Shown: positions 24,760 through 34,553, numbered from the stretch's first letter. The stretch: 64,000 bases of DNA from JAAYTL01 sp031460505 (GCA_031460505.1 JAVKTT010000001.1:558001-622000); one strand, 5' to 3'. Numbers and translations are program-made. The notes: generated by a model from the letters alone, not told the origin.

Positions 24760-25659
24760 GTGAAACGGTCAAGTAAATTGTTTATACTAGCTTTGAGTCT
24801 TATACTCATATTGTCATTAGCCATAGGATGTAGTTCCAGTAAATCTAGTGTCCAAAATGAAATGGCTTGGGACTCAGGTTATACTACTGAAGATTCAGCA
24901 TCTCCAATGGCACCACCAATGGACATGGATTCAAAAAATGATTCAGCATTAGAACCTGAAAAAGTTATCACAACTATTTATTTAGATTTTGAAACTACCG
25001 AATTTGAAAAGACTACAGAAGATTTAATGAGTTTAACAGAAAAATATAAGGCCTATATAGAAAACTCCAACATATCATATAATCAATACTATAATAATAA
25101 AAGCTATAAAAACGCTCAATTTGTCATCAGAGTTCCTAAAGAAGATGTAATTAGCTTTAAAACAGAGTTAAACGGAATTGGGAATATGATCTCTGAAAAT
25201 ACTAGCAAAGAAGATGTAACTAAGCAATATAGAGATACTGAATCTAGGCTAAGAGTAATTACAACAAAGGAAGAGCGAATTCTAGCATTATTAGAAAAGG
25301 CTGAAAAGATAGAAGACATAATAACACTTGAAAATCAACTAAGCGAGATAATATATGAAAAAGAAAATCTACAGTCAAGTCTTATGAACATAGACGATAA
25401 GGTGGATTTTAGCACTATTAGAATCAATGTTCAAGAAGTAGAAAGACTAAGAAATGCGGAAACTGTAGAAACAACCTTTGGTACTAAGATAAAAAATGCA
25501 ATACAAGATTCGATATTTGGATTTAAAAATGCAATGCAGAACTTTGTTATATCTTTAATCTATCTATCTCCATTCATAATAGTATTGGGTATAGTACTAT
25601 TTGTAGCCTATAGGGTAATAAAGAAGATTAGAATAAGTAAGAGAAAATTAGATGAATAG
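24760..25659 (+). CDS. DUF4349 lipoprotein
   Basis: A 299-residue predicted lipoprotein anchored to the outer face of the membrane. The lipobox LAIGC lies at about residues 20-24, then a low-complexity Ser/Met/Asp linker and a DUF4349 domain (about 65-270) with a coiled-coil around the ENQLSEIIYEKENLQ segment; a C-terminal helix (270-292) and basic tail follow, so the protein is tethered at both ends. The frame is open from TTG 24751, but AAAGGAG abuts that codon; GTG at 24760-24762 is correctly spaced. A strong terminator follows at 25677. Function unknown. Confidence 0.87.
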   Translation: MKRSSKLFILALSLILILSLAIGCSSSKSSVQNEMAWDSGYTTEDSASPMAPPMDMDSKNDSALEPEKVITTIYLDFETTEFEKTTEDLMSLTEKYKAYIENSNISYNQYYNNKSYKNAQFVIRVPKEDVISFKTELNGIGNMISENTSKEDVTKQYRDTESRLRVITTKEERILALLEKAEKIEDIITLENQLSEIIYEKENLQSSLMNIDDKVDFSTIRINVQEVERLRNAETVETTFGTKIKNAIQDSIFGFKNAMQNFVISLIYLSPFIIVLGIVLFVAYRVIKKIRISKRKLDE

Positions 25660-25676
25660 GGTTTTCATTATATAGT

Positions 25677-25708
25677 AAGGCAGACTGGTAATTTATACAG
25701 TCTGCCTT
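25677..25708 (+). terminator. Rho-independent terminator after the DUF4349 gene
   Basis: AAGGCAGACTG (25677-25687) pairs perfectly with CAGTCTGCCTT (25698-25708), 17 bp after the stop codon, with a CTTCTTAT T-rich tail. Confidence 0.8.
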
Positions 25709-25731
25709 CTTATATGTTATGCCGAATATGT

Positions 25732-25760
25732 CGGGACATAGGGTCAGGAGTACTGTCCCG
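25732..25760. repeat. GGGACA...TGTCCC palindromic repeat, copy 1
   Basis: CGGGACA (25732-25738) pairs with TGTCCCG (25754-25760) around a 15-nt, G-rich loop. The GC content is well above the surroundings. A related element lies at 36864-36894. Both sit between convergent or unrelated transcription units. Confidence 0.5.
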
Positions 25761-25764
25761 CATA

Positions 25765-25806
25765 AAAGTAAGGGCGAACTGTTCTTTAACAGTCCGTCCT
25801 TACTTT
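25765..25806 (-). terminator. Terminator after nrdG
   Basis: AAAGTAAGG (25765-25773) pairs with CCTTACTTT (25798-25806), with an inner ACTGT/ACAGT stem; A/T runs flank both sides. It closes the nrdD-nrdG operon, whose stop codon is 4 bp away. Confidence 0.8.
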
Positions 25807-25809
25807 ATT

Positions 25810-26325
25810 TTAAGCTATACTTATTTTATTACTAACTATACTCTTATTTACATCTATTATTCTTTGGTTTGTGGAACCTTTAAATGGTATAGTCAAATCC
25901 ATCTTTCTCATATCAAACCTACCATCTACTAATATATCAGTTTCCAATAATAGGTCTTTGTATTCTTGTTTACTCATAAGATATTCATAATTATATCCTG
26001 TGTAAATAACAACATTTAATCCCATATCCTTAACCTTCTTTGCTAAATTGGTACAAGATTTAGCTTGGTCAAAGGGTTCTCCTCCACTTATGGTTATTCC
26101 ATCAAGTAATGGGTTTTCTTTAATCATATTTAATATATCATCGATTGATATTTCTACTCCACCATTATAATCATGAGTTTGGGGGTTATGACATCCGGGA
26201 CATTTATGATTACATCCCTGAGTAAATACTGTTAGTCTTATCCCAGGTCCATCTACTATGGATTCATCAACTATACCAGAAATCCTTAACTTACTTATTG
26301 ATTGAGAAGTGTTTAACTCTATCAT
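25810..26325 (-). CDS. nrdG: Anaerobic ribonucleotide reductase activating protein
   Basis: A 171-residue radical-SAM activase that installs the glycyl radical on NrdD. The cluster-binding motif CNHKCPGC and the preceding ESIVDGPGIRLTVF are diagnostic; TISGGEPF follows as the SAM-binding GGE motif. The frame is open upstream to 26373 inside nrdD, but homologues begin near MIELNT, so I chose the ATG at 26323-26325; this overlaps the end of nrdD by 35 bp, indicating translational coupling. Under NrdR control through the boxes ahead of nrdD (inference). Confidence 0.93.
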   Translation of the reverse strand: MIELNTSQSISKLRISGIVDESIVDGPGIRLTVFTQGCNHKCPGCHNPQTHDYNGGVEISIDDILNMIKENPLLDGITISGGEPFDQAKSCTNLAKKVKDMGLNVVIYTGYNYEYLMSKQEYKDLLLETDILVDGRFDMRKMDLTIPFKGSTNQRIIDVNKSIVSNKISIA

Positions 26326-28612
26326 GTTCTTCAGCTCTCTTTGCATCATTAAATCTATCAAGTGTTCCAACAAGATATCCTGTTATTCTTCTAATTCTTT
26401 CAAATGGAATATCTCCTTCTTCTCTTCCACATTGTGGACAAGTGTCTCCAATTACTCCAGTGTATCCACAAATTGTGTCTCTATCCACAGGATGATTTAT
26501 GGAACCATATCCAATGCCTGATTCTTTCATTACTCTAATAATCTTTTCAAATGCATCTAAGTTCATAGTAGGATCCCCATCTAACTCTACATATGTTATA
26601 TGGCCAGCATTAGTTAATTCGTGATATGGAGCTTCCAACATAATTTTCTTAAATGCTGTTGTCTTGAAGTATACAGGAACATGGAAACTATTAGTGTAAT
26701 ATTCTCTATCAGTAACTCCAGGCACCTCTCCATAAATCTTTTTATCAATATTCACAAATCTGCCTGCAGTACCTTCAGCAGGTGTTCCAATCAATGTGAA
26801 GTTCATCTTATATTCTTTAGAGATATCATCCATTCTCTTTCTCATATGACTTACTATTTCAATACCAAGCTTTTGTGCATCTTCCGATTCTCCATGATGT
26901 TGTCCTATTAGAGCCTTTAGACATTCTGCTAAACCTATAAAGCCCATTGATAGGGTACCATGCTTTAGTACTTCTCTTATATTATCTTCACTATTTAATT
27001 TATCTGAATCTATCCAAATACCTTGTCCCATTAAAAATGGAAAGTTCTTAACCTTTTTACTTGCTTGAATCTCAAATCTTTCTAATAGTTGTGCTATGAC
27101 TATGTTTATTGTATTATCAAGTTGTCTATAGAAACCTACTAAATCTCCTTTATTATCTAGTCCAATTCTAGGTAGATTAATAGTTGTAAAGCTTAGATTA
27201 CCTCTTCCATTAACAATTTCCTTTGTTTCGTCATGAACATTTCCTATAACCCTAGTTCTACATCCCATATAGGCTATTTCTGTTTCAGGTTTACCCTCTT
27301 TGTAATATTGTAAATTATATGGTGCGTCTATAAATGAGAAGTTAGGAAATAGTCTTTTAGCACTTACTCTACACGCAAGCTTAAATAAATCATAGTTTGG
27401 ATCTTCCTTGTTGTAGTTAATTCCTTCTTTGACCTTAAAGATTTGAATAGGGAATATAGGCGTCTCACCATTACCCAAACCTTCTTCGGTACTTAATAGT
27501 AGATTTCTCATAACCATTCGACCTTCAACTGATGTATCAGTACCATAATTAATGGAACTAAAAGGAATTTGTGCTCCAGCCCTTGAATGCATTGTATTTA
27601 AATTGTGTATTAATGCCTCCATGGCTTGGAAAGTCTTATTATCTGTATCTATATATGCATTCTTAAGTGCGAAATCCTGGATTTTCTTTACTAATTTCTC
27701 ATCGCTTAATAATTCTAGAAGATATTCTCCCTCTTTTTTAAGATATTCTTCATTGTCTTCTATGGATGGAGTTAATTTATATTCTTTCTCCAATATCTCA
27801 AATATATAATCTACATTTTCATCTAAATCTAAATTTGATAATAGTGCTATTGATTTTTTAAGATTAGCTCTATAGTCTTTTATATAAGTTTTTCTTACAC
27901 CGATGGCCATTCCATAATCAAAGTTAGGAATACTTTGTCCACCGTGTTGGTCATTTTGATTTGATTGAATAGCTATGCAAGCTAACGACGAATATGAAGC
28001 AATGTTATTAGGTTCTCTTAAAAAACCATGTCCTGTGCTAAAACCATTCTTAAATAATTCTACTATATCAATTTGACAACAAGTTGTAGTTAATGTTAAG
28101 AAATCTAAATCATGAATATGTATATCTCCAGATTTATGAGCAGCTGAATGATCAGGATTTAATACAAATAAATCATAGAATGCCTTAGCCCCTTCAGAAC
28201 CATATTTCAACATAGTTCCCATGGCTGTATCTCCGTCTATATTTGCATTTTCTCTTTTTATATCTACATCCTTAGCATCTTTGAAGGTTAGATCTTCAAA
28301 GACCTTCATTAGCCTTGTATCCATCTCTCTAGCTCTGCTACGCTCTGCTCTATAAATTATGTATTCCTTAGCAGTTTTAGCATGACCTGATTCTATTAAT
28401 ACCTTTTCTACAATATCTTGTATATCTTCAACTCCAGGTATTTCCTTATTATATTTTTCATTACAAATATTAGCAACTTTATCTGCTAATTCAATGGATG
28501 TTTTATAATCCTGGCCACCTGCTGCTTGAGCAGCCATAAAAATAGCATTAGCTATTTTTTCTATATTAAATGGCACTTCTCTACCGTCTCTTTTTCTAAT
28601 TTTTGTCAACAT
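26291..28612 (-). CDS. nrdD: Anaerobic ribonucleoside-triphosphate reductase
   Basis: A 773-residue class III reductase that makes dNTPs under anoxia. An N-terminal ATP cone (RKRDGREVPFNIEKI, residues about 5-19) precedes the catalytic barrel; the zinc site is built by Cys residues in TICGYTGVIGDTCPQCG; and the glycyl-radical loop is RITGYLVG at residues 742-749. Length is slightly above the E. coli enzyme. TAGGAGGAAATATACTAA precedes the ATG. Paired NrdR boxes lie in the promoter region (28636-28676). It forms an overlapping operon with nrdG. Confidence 0.97.
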   Translation of the reverse strand: MLTKIRKRDGREVPFNIEKIANAIFMAAQAAGGQDYKTSIELADKVANICNEKYNKEIPGVEDIQDIVEKVLIESGHAKTAKEYIIYRAERSRAREMDTRLMKVFEDLTFKDAKDVDIKRENANIDGDTAMGTMLKYGSEGAKAFYDLFVLNPDHSAAHKSGDIHIHDLDFLTLTTTCCQIDIVELFKNGFSTGHGFLREPNNIASYSSLACIAIQSNQNDQHGGQSIPNFDYGMAIGVRKTYIKDYRANLKKSIALLSNLDLDENVDYIFEILEKEYKLTPSIEDNEEYLKKEGEYLLELLSDEKLVKKIQDFALKNAYIDTDNKTFQAMEALIHNLNTMHSRAGAQIPFSSINYGTDTSVEGRMVMRNLLLSTEEGLGNGETPIFPIQIFKVKEGINYNKEDPNYDLFKLACRVSAKRLFPNFSFIDAPYNLQYYKEGKPETEIAYMGCRTRVIGNVHDETKEIVNGRGNLSFTTINLPRIGLDNKGDLVGFYRQLDNTINIVIAQLLERFEIQASKKVKNFPFLMGQGIWIDSDKLNSEDNIREVLKHGTLSMGFIGLAECLKALIGQHHGESEDAQKLGIEIVSHMRKRMDDISKEYKMNFTLIGTPAEGTAGRFVNIDKKIYGEVPGVTDREYYTNSFHVPVYFKTTAFKKIMLEAPYHELTNAGHITYVELDGDPTMNLDAFEKIIRVMKESGIGYGSINHPVDRDTICGYTGVIGDTCPQCGREEGDIPFERIRRITGYLVGTLDRFNDAKRAEEHDRVKHFSINK

Positions 28613-28635
28613 TTAGTATATTTCCTCCTAATAAA

Positions 28636-28676
28636 ACACTATATATTGTATATTACCAAATATCAATATATAGTGT
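28636..28676 (-). promoter_or_regulatory. Paired NrdR boxes of the nrdDG operon
   Basis: ACACTATATATTGT (28636-28649) and TCAATATATAGTGT (28663-28676) match the NrdR-box consensus closely and are inverted copies of each other, spaced 27 bp centre to centre. Their location just ahead of nrdD fits repression of reductase genes by NrdR. Confidence 0.85.
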
Positions 28677-28702
28677 CAATATTGTGAAGTATATTTAATT
28701 AT

Positions 28703-30337
28703 TTAATCGTCTGGTTGTACATTAAATATAAATCTTGAAGATACGTAAATAATAATTATTTGTATAAGTAGATAAATATATTGACCAAACCTTATTCTCA
28801 TTGAGAAATAATGAATTAATATCAATATCCCCATTCCCATAATAGAAAGCAAAGTTTTCCCAAATCCATTTCTTCTTTCTGTTGTTTCAAATGCCCTAGA
28901 AAAAGGTAAATCTTTTTTAAATAATTTAAATACTATAAACGTCCCTAAGATTAAATTTAAATAAACTATAATCAAATGATTTAAAATTTTAAATTTGAAT
29001 ACTATCAAAAATATAATACTTACTATTAATATTACCGGAGTAAATAAGTTTATAAATACAGACTTAACTGCTCCTTTAAAAACTGGTTCGTACTTTTTAA
29101 TAGGCGCTACTTTATATATCCAAGCCCCTTTATAATTTCCTGAATTCCCTATAAATTGCATTAGACTAGGTAGGAAAAAGGCTACAAAGTATGTGTTAAA
29201 ATATGCCTTTGAATTAATCACTTGTGCTAAACTACTACCTCTTGCTGAGTTAAACAACATAATAAAAGGAAATACAATACTAAATCCCAAACTTGGGTAA
29301 ACTCTAAGTTTAAACTCTCTTTCATTTTTTATCATATTGTTTGTAAATCTATAAAAGGTTCTCTCATCTTTAGTTCTACATACTATATTTGCAATTTTAT
29401 TACTTATTTTTTCTTTATCCTTAGTCTTTCCTCCAACACTTGATAGCTTTTGTAAATTTCTTTCAAAGGCTGGTGTTGTTTTTACATATATTATTATAGC
29501 AATAATTGGAATGATCAAGGCTAGTAGTGAATAGATGATTATGTTCATCGATTTATTATTATTTATAAAAAATTCAAAAGGTGCAGCAAACCAAATAGGA
29601 GGTAAAATAAACGACCACCAACTTTGTGTCATCTGAACTTTAGTTAAGTCTACTACATCAAAAACCCTACCTATTAATTGATATCCTACAGTTATGGTTA
29701 TTGTAAGGCCAATTTGCACATAGTTTATTATATCTCTAAGCTTTTCACCATCAAAGAATCGGAGTATCAACAAATAAATTAGACCCGTAAGTACTATTAA
29801 GAATAGGTTAATTAACACTACTTCTACTAAATAAATAATGAAGAATAAAATACCGTTTTTTACTGATCCTGCAATTAAGGATGGTATTATCATTGCCATA
29901 GTTATCATAGAAGTATATATAATAATATGTATAATCTTTGCCATGTTTAAGGTCTTACTGTTGATTGGTTTAGATAGAATAATCTCTTTGTCCCTTAAAT
30001 CCAACAACACTGAACTAAAATCAGAAATCAAAGTTGTCATCATAAAGAACATAAACATTCCAAATACCAAGGTCATTTTGAACAGATAATTGTCACCAAA
30101 TAAAACAAAAGGAATCATTAAAAGACCAAATATAAAATACATAATAAATGATTTGTAAAAGTTGTTTTTTTCTTCATCCTTTTTACTTGTGTTGCCTTGC
30201 ATTACAGTGCTAATCCTTCTACTATCTAATACCAACTTTACTTGAATAATCTTTCTCATGGAAGGATAGTCTATGCCCAATCTGGTAAATATACCTTTAA
30301 ATAAATCTAGGAATCTTAGTATAGAGTAGTCTTTCAT
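28703..30337 (-). CDS. ABC-type exporter permease
   Basis: A 544-residue membrane protein with about 12 hydrophobic helices in clusters at residues 65-110, 130-260, 270-290, 350-420 and 420-540. It follows directly on the ABC ATPase gene (stop and start codons abut), so together they form a transporter, most likely an exporter of the large-permease type common in Firmicutes. The cargo is unknown. GGGGTGGAG lies before the ATG. No signature for a particular family such as bacteriocin or antibiotic export could be seen. Confidence 0.8.
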   Translation of the reverse strand: MKDYSILRFLDLFKGIFTRLGIDYPSMRKIIQVKLVLDSRRISTVMQGNTSKKDEEKNNFYKSFIMYFIFGLLMIPFVLFGDNYLFKMTLVFGMFMFFMMTTLISDFSSVLLDLRDKEIILSKPINSKTLNMAKIIHIIIYTSMITMAMIIPSLIAGSVKNGILFFIIYLVEVVLINLFLIVLTGLIYLLILRFFDGEKLRDIINYVQIGLTITITVGYQLIGRVFDVVDLTKVQMTQSWWSFILPPIWFAAPFEFFINNNKSMNIIIYSLLALIIPIIAIIIYVKTTPAFERNLQKLSSVGGKTKDKEKISNKIANIVCRTKDERTFYRFTNNMIKNEREFKLRVYPSLGFSIVFPFIMLFNSARGSSLAQVINSKAYFNTYFVAFFLPSLMQFIGNSGNYKGAWIYKVAPIKKYEPVFKGAVKSVFINLFTPVILIVSIIFLIVFKFKILNHLIIVYLNLILGTFIVFKLFKKDLPFSRAFETTERRNGFGKTLLSIMGMGILILIHYFSMRIRFGQYIYLLIQIIIIYVSSRFIFNVQPDD

Positions 30338-31117
30338 CTACTCCACCCCACTTACTACGTCTACGATTCTTTCAGCTATTTCTTGGTGATTATTAAAACC
30401 TGTTAATTGGTTGAATATATTTTCTAGGGAACTCTCCATAGATGTATTTTTAAGTTCATCTATGTTACCATCTGCAACAATTTGACCATCATTAATAAGT
30501 ATTATCCTGCTGCTTAGCTTTTCAACCACTTCCATTATATGTGATGAATAAAAGATTGTTTTTCCTTCCTTAGCTAACTTATCAAGTACTTCTTTGAACA
30601 CCATGACGCTATTAGCATCTATTCCTGTAAGAGGTTCATCTAGAAACAATATATCTGGATTGTTTAATAATGCTGAAATTATCAAAGTCTTTTGTTTCAT
30701 ACCTTTAGAGAAGGAACTTATCCTTGAATGATATACGTCTCCTATACCAAAGAGTTCCATCAGCTTCATAGCTTTTTCATCTGCTAACTCATAATCCATC
30801 CCATACAGTTCTCCAATAAATGTAAGATATTCTCTGGCAGTAAGATTTTCATAAATCTCTGCTGTTTCAGGTACATATCCAATTTTTGCTTTATAATCAA
30901 CTTCTCCACTTCTTATGTCTTGACCAAGAATATTTATTTCACCCTCAAAGTCAGTTATTAATCCCAACATTATCTTTACAGTAGTACTTTTCCCTGCTCC
31001 ATTAGGTCCAATATATCCTATGACTTCTCCCCTACTTACTTCAATATTGATGCCTTTTAATACTTCTTTAGATCCATATGATTTTCTTAAACCCTTAATA
31101 CTTATGATTGATTCCAT
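30338..31117 (-). CDS. ABC transporter ATP-binding protein
   Basis: A 259-residue ATPase of the CcmA/exporter class. Walker A GPNGAGKST (about residues 38-46), Q-loop around VPETAEIYENLTA, signature SSFSKGMKQK, Walker B DILFLDEP and the H-loop His in FYSSHIM are all present. AAAGGGGGATGGCATT precedes the ATG. It energises the permease encoded directly downstream. The folA gene is 20 bp upstream and may be co-transcribed. Confidence 0.93.
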   Translation of the reverse strand: MESIISIKGLRKSYGSKEVLKGINIEVSRGEVIGYIGPNGAGKSTTVKIMLGLITDFEGEINILGQDIRSGEVDYKAKIGYVPETAEIYENLTAREYLTFIGELYGMDYELADEKAMKLMELFGIGDVYHSRISSFSKGMKQKTLIISALLNNPDILFLDEPLTGIDANSVMVFKEVLDKLAKEGKTIFYSSHIMEVVEKLSSRIILINDGQIVADGNIDELKNTSMESSLENIFNQLTGFNNHQEIAERIVDVVSGVE

Positions 31118-31137
31118 AATGCCATCCCCCTTTTAAA

Positions 31138-31641
31138 TTAGATGCTCCTTACATAATCAACATATTTATATTTCAAACCATTATGTTCATAGACTTCTGA
31201 TTCATTAGTGATTTTCCAACTAGTATCTAAGTCTAAATTTGGTATGCATGTATCAACTTCCTCAAAGGACTTCATTATTTTAGTAATATAAGCCTTATTG
31301 CAATAAGGCATTAGTTGCCTAACTATGGTTTCACCACCTGTTACAAAAACTTTCATTGCATTATCTGGATTGATTTCTTTTAGTAATGGTATTAAATTAT
31401 CTAAGTCATTTATTATATAAAAACCTTTGTTATCAAACTCATTCTTTCTTGTAACCAATATATTTATTCTATTTGGTAATGGATTTTGCCCAGGAATGGC
31501 CTCTAAAGTCTTTCTACCCATGATTACTATATTTCCTTCAGTTATTTCTCTAAATCGTTTTAAATCATGTGGTAAATCCGCAAGCATTTTACCATTAAAC
31601 CCGATACTCCAGTTATTATCTACTGCAAATATTAAAATCAT
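31138..31641 (-). CDS. folA: Dihydrofolate reductase
   Basis: A 167-residue NADPH-dependent enzyme reducing dihydrofolate to tetrahydrofolate. VDNNWSIGFNGKMLADLPHDLKRFRE (residues 6-31) corresponds to the Met20-loop and active-site region with Asp23-type acidic residue; IVMGRKTLEAIPG and FVTGGETIVRQLMP are the cofactor-binding blocks. ATAAAGGAGTTAACT precedes the ATG. No thymidylate synthase gene accompanies it in this window. It may begin a transcript with the ABC exporter downstream. Confidence 0.93.
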   Translation of the reverse strand: MILIFAVDNNWSIGFNGKMLADLPHDLKRFREITEGNIVIMGRKTLEAIPGQNPLPNRINILVTRKNEFDNKGFYIINDLDNLIPLLKEINPDNAMKVFVTGGETIVRQLMPYCNKAYITKIMKSFEEVDTCIPNLDLDTSWKITNESEVYEHNGLKYKYVDYVRSI

Positions 31642-31730
31642 AGTTAACTCCTTTATAAATATTAGTATATATTATATCAAAGTAACAGTAAGATTAACAC
31701 AATTTTAAATACAGAGACTGTCCCAAATAA

Positions 31731-31800
31731 AAAATCGACTAAAGTCATATCAATATGACCTTGTCGATTTTGATTTCATCAAAACTTGAACAAAGTTTTG
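31731..31800. repeat. Tandem strong hairpins between folA and the stalk-domain gene
   Basis: AAAATCGAC (31731-31739) pairs with GTCGATTTT (31763-31771) with an inner GTCATAT/ATATGAC stem; a second stem CAAAACTT/AAAGTTTTG follows at about 31780-31800. The first can terminate transcription of the stalk-domain gene on the minus strand. The left flank GAGACTGTCCCAAAT resembles insertion-sequence termini, so it may be an IS remnant (weak). Confidence 0.45.
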
Positions 31801-31805
31801 CGTCC

Positions 31806-32861
31806 CTACTGTTCAAATTTAATTATTTCTAATACTCCGTCCATAGTAACTTCTAAGTTAGAAACTAAAATGTCTTCAATAAAGGATACTGGCACATAGG
31901 TTTTAGATTCTGTTAATTCTGGTGCAGTTAATTCAAGTAGCATATCGTAGTATTGATATTCATTCTCTCCAATGGTAAGACTAGACGCATAACCTTCTTT
32001 AGTTATATTTACTGATTTAGTTTCATTAGCCCACTCAACTTCATAACCTAAAGCTTCTGCAATTTGTCTAAGTGGAACCATCAGTTCACCGTCATCATTT
32101 TTATACATTTTATTATCCAATTCAAATTTTACATCATTTAAGTTTAAATAATCAAAAATCTTAACTTCATGGTTTCTAATAGCTATTATTTTCTTAGGAG
32201 TAGCTTGTGCTGGAATGCTTCTAGTTGAAATAGTATAAAAAACTACTAAATCCTTGTTTGCTAAATCTTCCTTTTCTATTTTCTCCCCTTTAAGGTCGAT
32301 TAATTTTACATCTTCATCAATGTTTAATTTTAGATTATTATCATCACTAGTTAATTCTTCATCAAATTTATCTATCTTTATATTTAGATCTACATCATCA
32401 CTTTTTACAACTATCACATCAGGACCTAGTTGTGGAGGATAACTCATAAGCATAATCGTTTCCTTATCATAATATATAGAAACTTCCATGCCTTCCTCTA
32501 AATCTTCTACAGATATTAAACCCATTGTCTCTTCATCTAACAAAACCACATCATCAGATATATGTGCTACTAATTTATCTAATGCACTCTCTAAATCGTT
32601 TTCTGCTAAGATTGAAACCATGTTATCTTTTGATTCGATATTGGTAATCTTTCCTGTGAATTCTATATAATTTGGAACCTTTAATTCTTCACTTATAGGA
32701 ATTACCTCCGAGTTGATAGGCTTAATTACTTCCACTTCAGCACTTATTGGTTTAACTTCCAACTCTGGTGCTGCATTCACTAATATTGGGCTGGCAACTA
32801 ATGATAAAGCTAAGAAATAAGTTAAGGTTTTTTTCTTATTTAAGTTGATCTTAATTTTCAT
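31806..32861 (-). CDS. Secreted stalk-domain (copper amine oxidase N-domain-like) protein
   Basis: A 351-residue exported protein. A Sec signal peptide (about residues 1-28, ending SPILVNAAP) leads to a long acidic beta-rich region; residues 265-345 form the stalk domain typical of copper-amine-oxidase-N proteins (VPLRQIAEALGYEVEW, then VPVSFIEDIL). The frame opens at 32897 but AGGAAGGG precedes the ATG at 32859-32861, so the shorter start is used. Likely located at the cell surface; its partner or function is not known. Confidence 0.82.
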   Translation of the reverse strand: MKIKINLNKKKTLTYFLALSLVASPILVNAAPELEVKPISAEVEVIKPINSEVIPISEELKVPNYIEFTGKITNIESKDNMVSILAENDLESALDKLVAHISDDVVLLDEETMGLISVEDLEEGMEVSIYYDKETIMLMSYPPQLGPDVIVVKSDDVDLNIKIDKFDEELTSDDNNLKLNIDEDVKLIDLKGEKIEKEDLANKDLVVFYTISTRSIPAQATPKKIIAIRNHEVKIFDYLNLNDVKFELDNKMYKNDDGELMVPLRQIAEALGYEVEWANETKSVNITKEGYASSLTIGENEYQYYDMLLELTAPELTESKTYVPVSFIEDILVSNLEVTMDGVLEIIKFEQ

Positions 32862-32958
32862 TTTATCCCTTCCTTTCTTGTATATCCAATATACCAAATA
32901 CTTACTGCAGATTAGTTACATTGGATTTACAAAAAAGTTACATTGTTGTAAATAATAA

Positions 32959-32982
32959 AAGGGCAATCCAGAGATCGCCCTT
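32959..32982 (-). terminator. Terminator after the NSS symporter gene
   Basis: AAGGGC (32959-32964) with GCCCTT (32977-32982) and inner ATC/GAT pairs, followed on the minus strand by TTTTATTATT. It lies 21 bp downstream of the symporter stop. Confidence 0.8.
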
Positions 32983-33003
32983 CATTAATGTTTATATTTA
33001 TTT

Positions 33004-34362
33004 TTATCCAATACCTCCAAATATTACTCCTGCAACATATACAACAATCGTTACTAATACGAATACATATTTAGTCATAGGTTCAAACCATCCACCAACT
33101 TCAGTGCTTCTACCTTTCTGAATTTCATTTTTAGCAAATCCAGTTTCAAATACCCAATAAAACATAATTGCTGCTAGTACTGCACCTATTGGATTTATAT
33201 AGATTGAAACAACGTCCATCCATTCTCCCACTATACCTTGGATAAATAAACTAACAACTAATCCCGCAACACCTATAGTAACGGAAGCTTTTGTTCTAGA
33301 AAACTTAAATTCATCTTGTAAAGCTGCAACTGATGTTTCATATAGATTTACTATTGATGTTATTGCTGCAAATGTAACAGCAACAAAGAATACTACTGCA
33401 ACAACTGTACCACCAGGCATATTTTTAAACAGATTAGGAAGATGAATAAACAAAAGTCCTGGACCACCTTGTGACAATTGACTACCAGTGGTAGCCATTG
33501 CTGGTATTATTACAAAAGCTGCTAACAAAGCTGCCATTGTATCAAAGAAAGCAACTATTTTAGCGTTTGATAATATATCCTCATCATCTTTCAAATAGGA
33601 ACCATAAATCACCGTACCACTTCCCCCTAATGATAAGGAGAAAAAAGCTTGACCTAATGCGAAAATCCAAATCATTGGATCTAATAAACCTTTTGGATCA
33701 AAAGAGAAAATATATTTATAACCATCTGCAGCACCTGGCAAAGTAGCTATATATATTCCTAATCCAATAAATAATAAGAAAAATAGCGGCATCATAACCT
33801 TGTTAACTTTTTCAATACCATTTGAAATCCCAGCATTCATTATAAAGAAAGTAAGAAGTATAGTAATTATCACCCATAAAGTATTTCCAAATGATGATGC
33901 CATTCCTCCAAAAGCAGCTCCAAACTCATCTATAGAAGCTGGGGCTAATGTAGCGCCTGTAAATGTACCTACAGTGTACTTTAAAATCCAACTTATAACT
34001 ACAGTATAACCTATAGCTAATAATAAACTTCCAATAGTAGGGATAAATCCTAAAGCTCGCCCAGCATTTTCATTTTTACCTTTAGCTTTCATTGCATTTG
34101 CAAAAGCTCCAATAGGTCCACTTTTATTAGCACGACCTAAACCCATTTCTCCAAATACTCCAGTATAACCTATTAAAAGTACGAAAATAAGATAAGGTAT
34201 TATAAATGTTCCACCACCATAAAGTGATACTCTAGTAGGAAACATCCAAATATTACCCATTCCAACGGATGAACCCACACATGCTAAAATAAATCCCCAT
34301 CGATCCTTAAAGCCATCTCTACCTATGTCATTAATACTCACTTGATTCTTTTCACTACTCAT
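33004..34362 (-). CDS. Neurotransmitter:sodium symporter family transporter, probably tryptophan/Na+ symporter
   Basis: A 452-residue LeuT-fold secondary transporter with about 11-12 membrane helices. CVGSSVGMGNIWMFP in helix 1 is the Na+/substrate site of the NSS family; GTVVAVVFFVAVTFAAITS lies in helix 8 region. CGAGGTGAAATT precedes the ATG. It lies 192 bp downstream of tryptophanase in the same direction, the tnaA-tnaT arrangement, so L-tryptophan (or indole-ring amino acid) is the likely cargo. A hairpin without T run in the gap may adjust the amount relative to tnaA. Confidence 0.87.
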   Translation of the reverse strand: MSSEKNQVSINDIGRDGFKDRWGFILACVGSSVGMGNIWMFPTRVSLYGGGTFIIPYLIFVLLIGYTGVFGEMGLGRANKSGPIGAFANAMKAKGKNENAGRALGFIPTIGSLLLAIGYTVVISWILKYTVGTFTGATLAPASIDEFGAAFGGMASSFGNTLWVIITILLTFFIMNAGISNGIEKVNKVMMPLFFLLFIGLGIYIATLPGAADGYKYIFSFDPKGLLDPMIWIFALGQAFFSLSLGGSGTVIYGSYLKDDEDILSNAKIVAFFDTMAALLAAFVIIPAMATTGSQLSQGGPGLLFIHLPNLFKNMPGGTVVAVVFFVAVTFAAITSIVNLYETSVAALQDEFKFSRTKASVTIGVAGLVVSLFIQGIVGEWMDVVSIYINPIGAVLAAIMFYWVFETGFAKNEIQKGRSTEVGGWFEPMTKYVFVLVTIVVYVAGVIFGGIG

Positions 34363-34506
34363 AATTTCACCTCGTTTTTTTATTTTTATTACAAGACTAA
34401 TTAAATAATTAGCTTATTAAAATTAAAAATAATAAAGATGATAGCAACCCTTGAGTCAATCTGGTTATGCCAAAGTTTGAGTTGAATGCATCAAGAAATC
34501 GTATTA

Positions 34507-34533
34507 GTTCTTGTGGGAAATACCCACAAGAAC
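34507..34533. terminator. Hairpin between tnaA and the symporter gene
   Basis: GTTCTTGTGGG (34507-34517) pairs perfectly with CCCACAAGAAC (34523-34533). No T run follows on the minus strand, so this is more likely a partial terminator or RNA-processing/stability hairpin than a full stop. Confidence 0.55.
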
Positions 34534-34553
34534 TTTGTATATATTGCTTTTAT

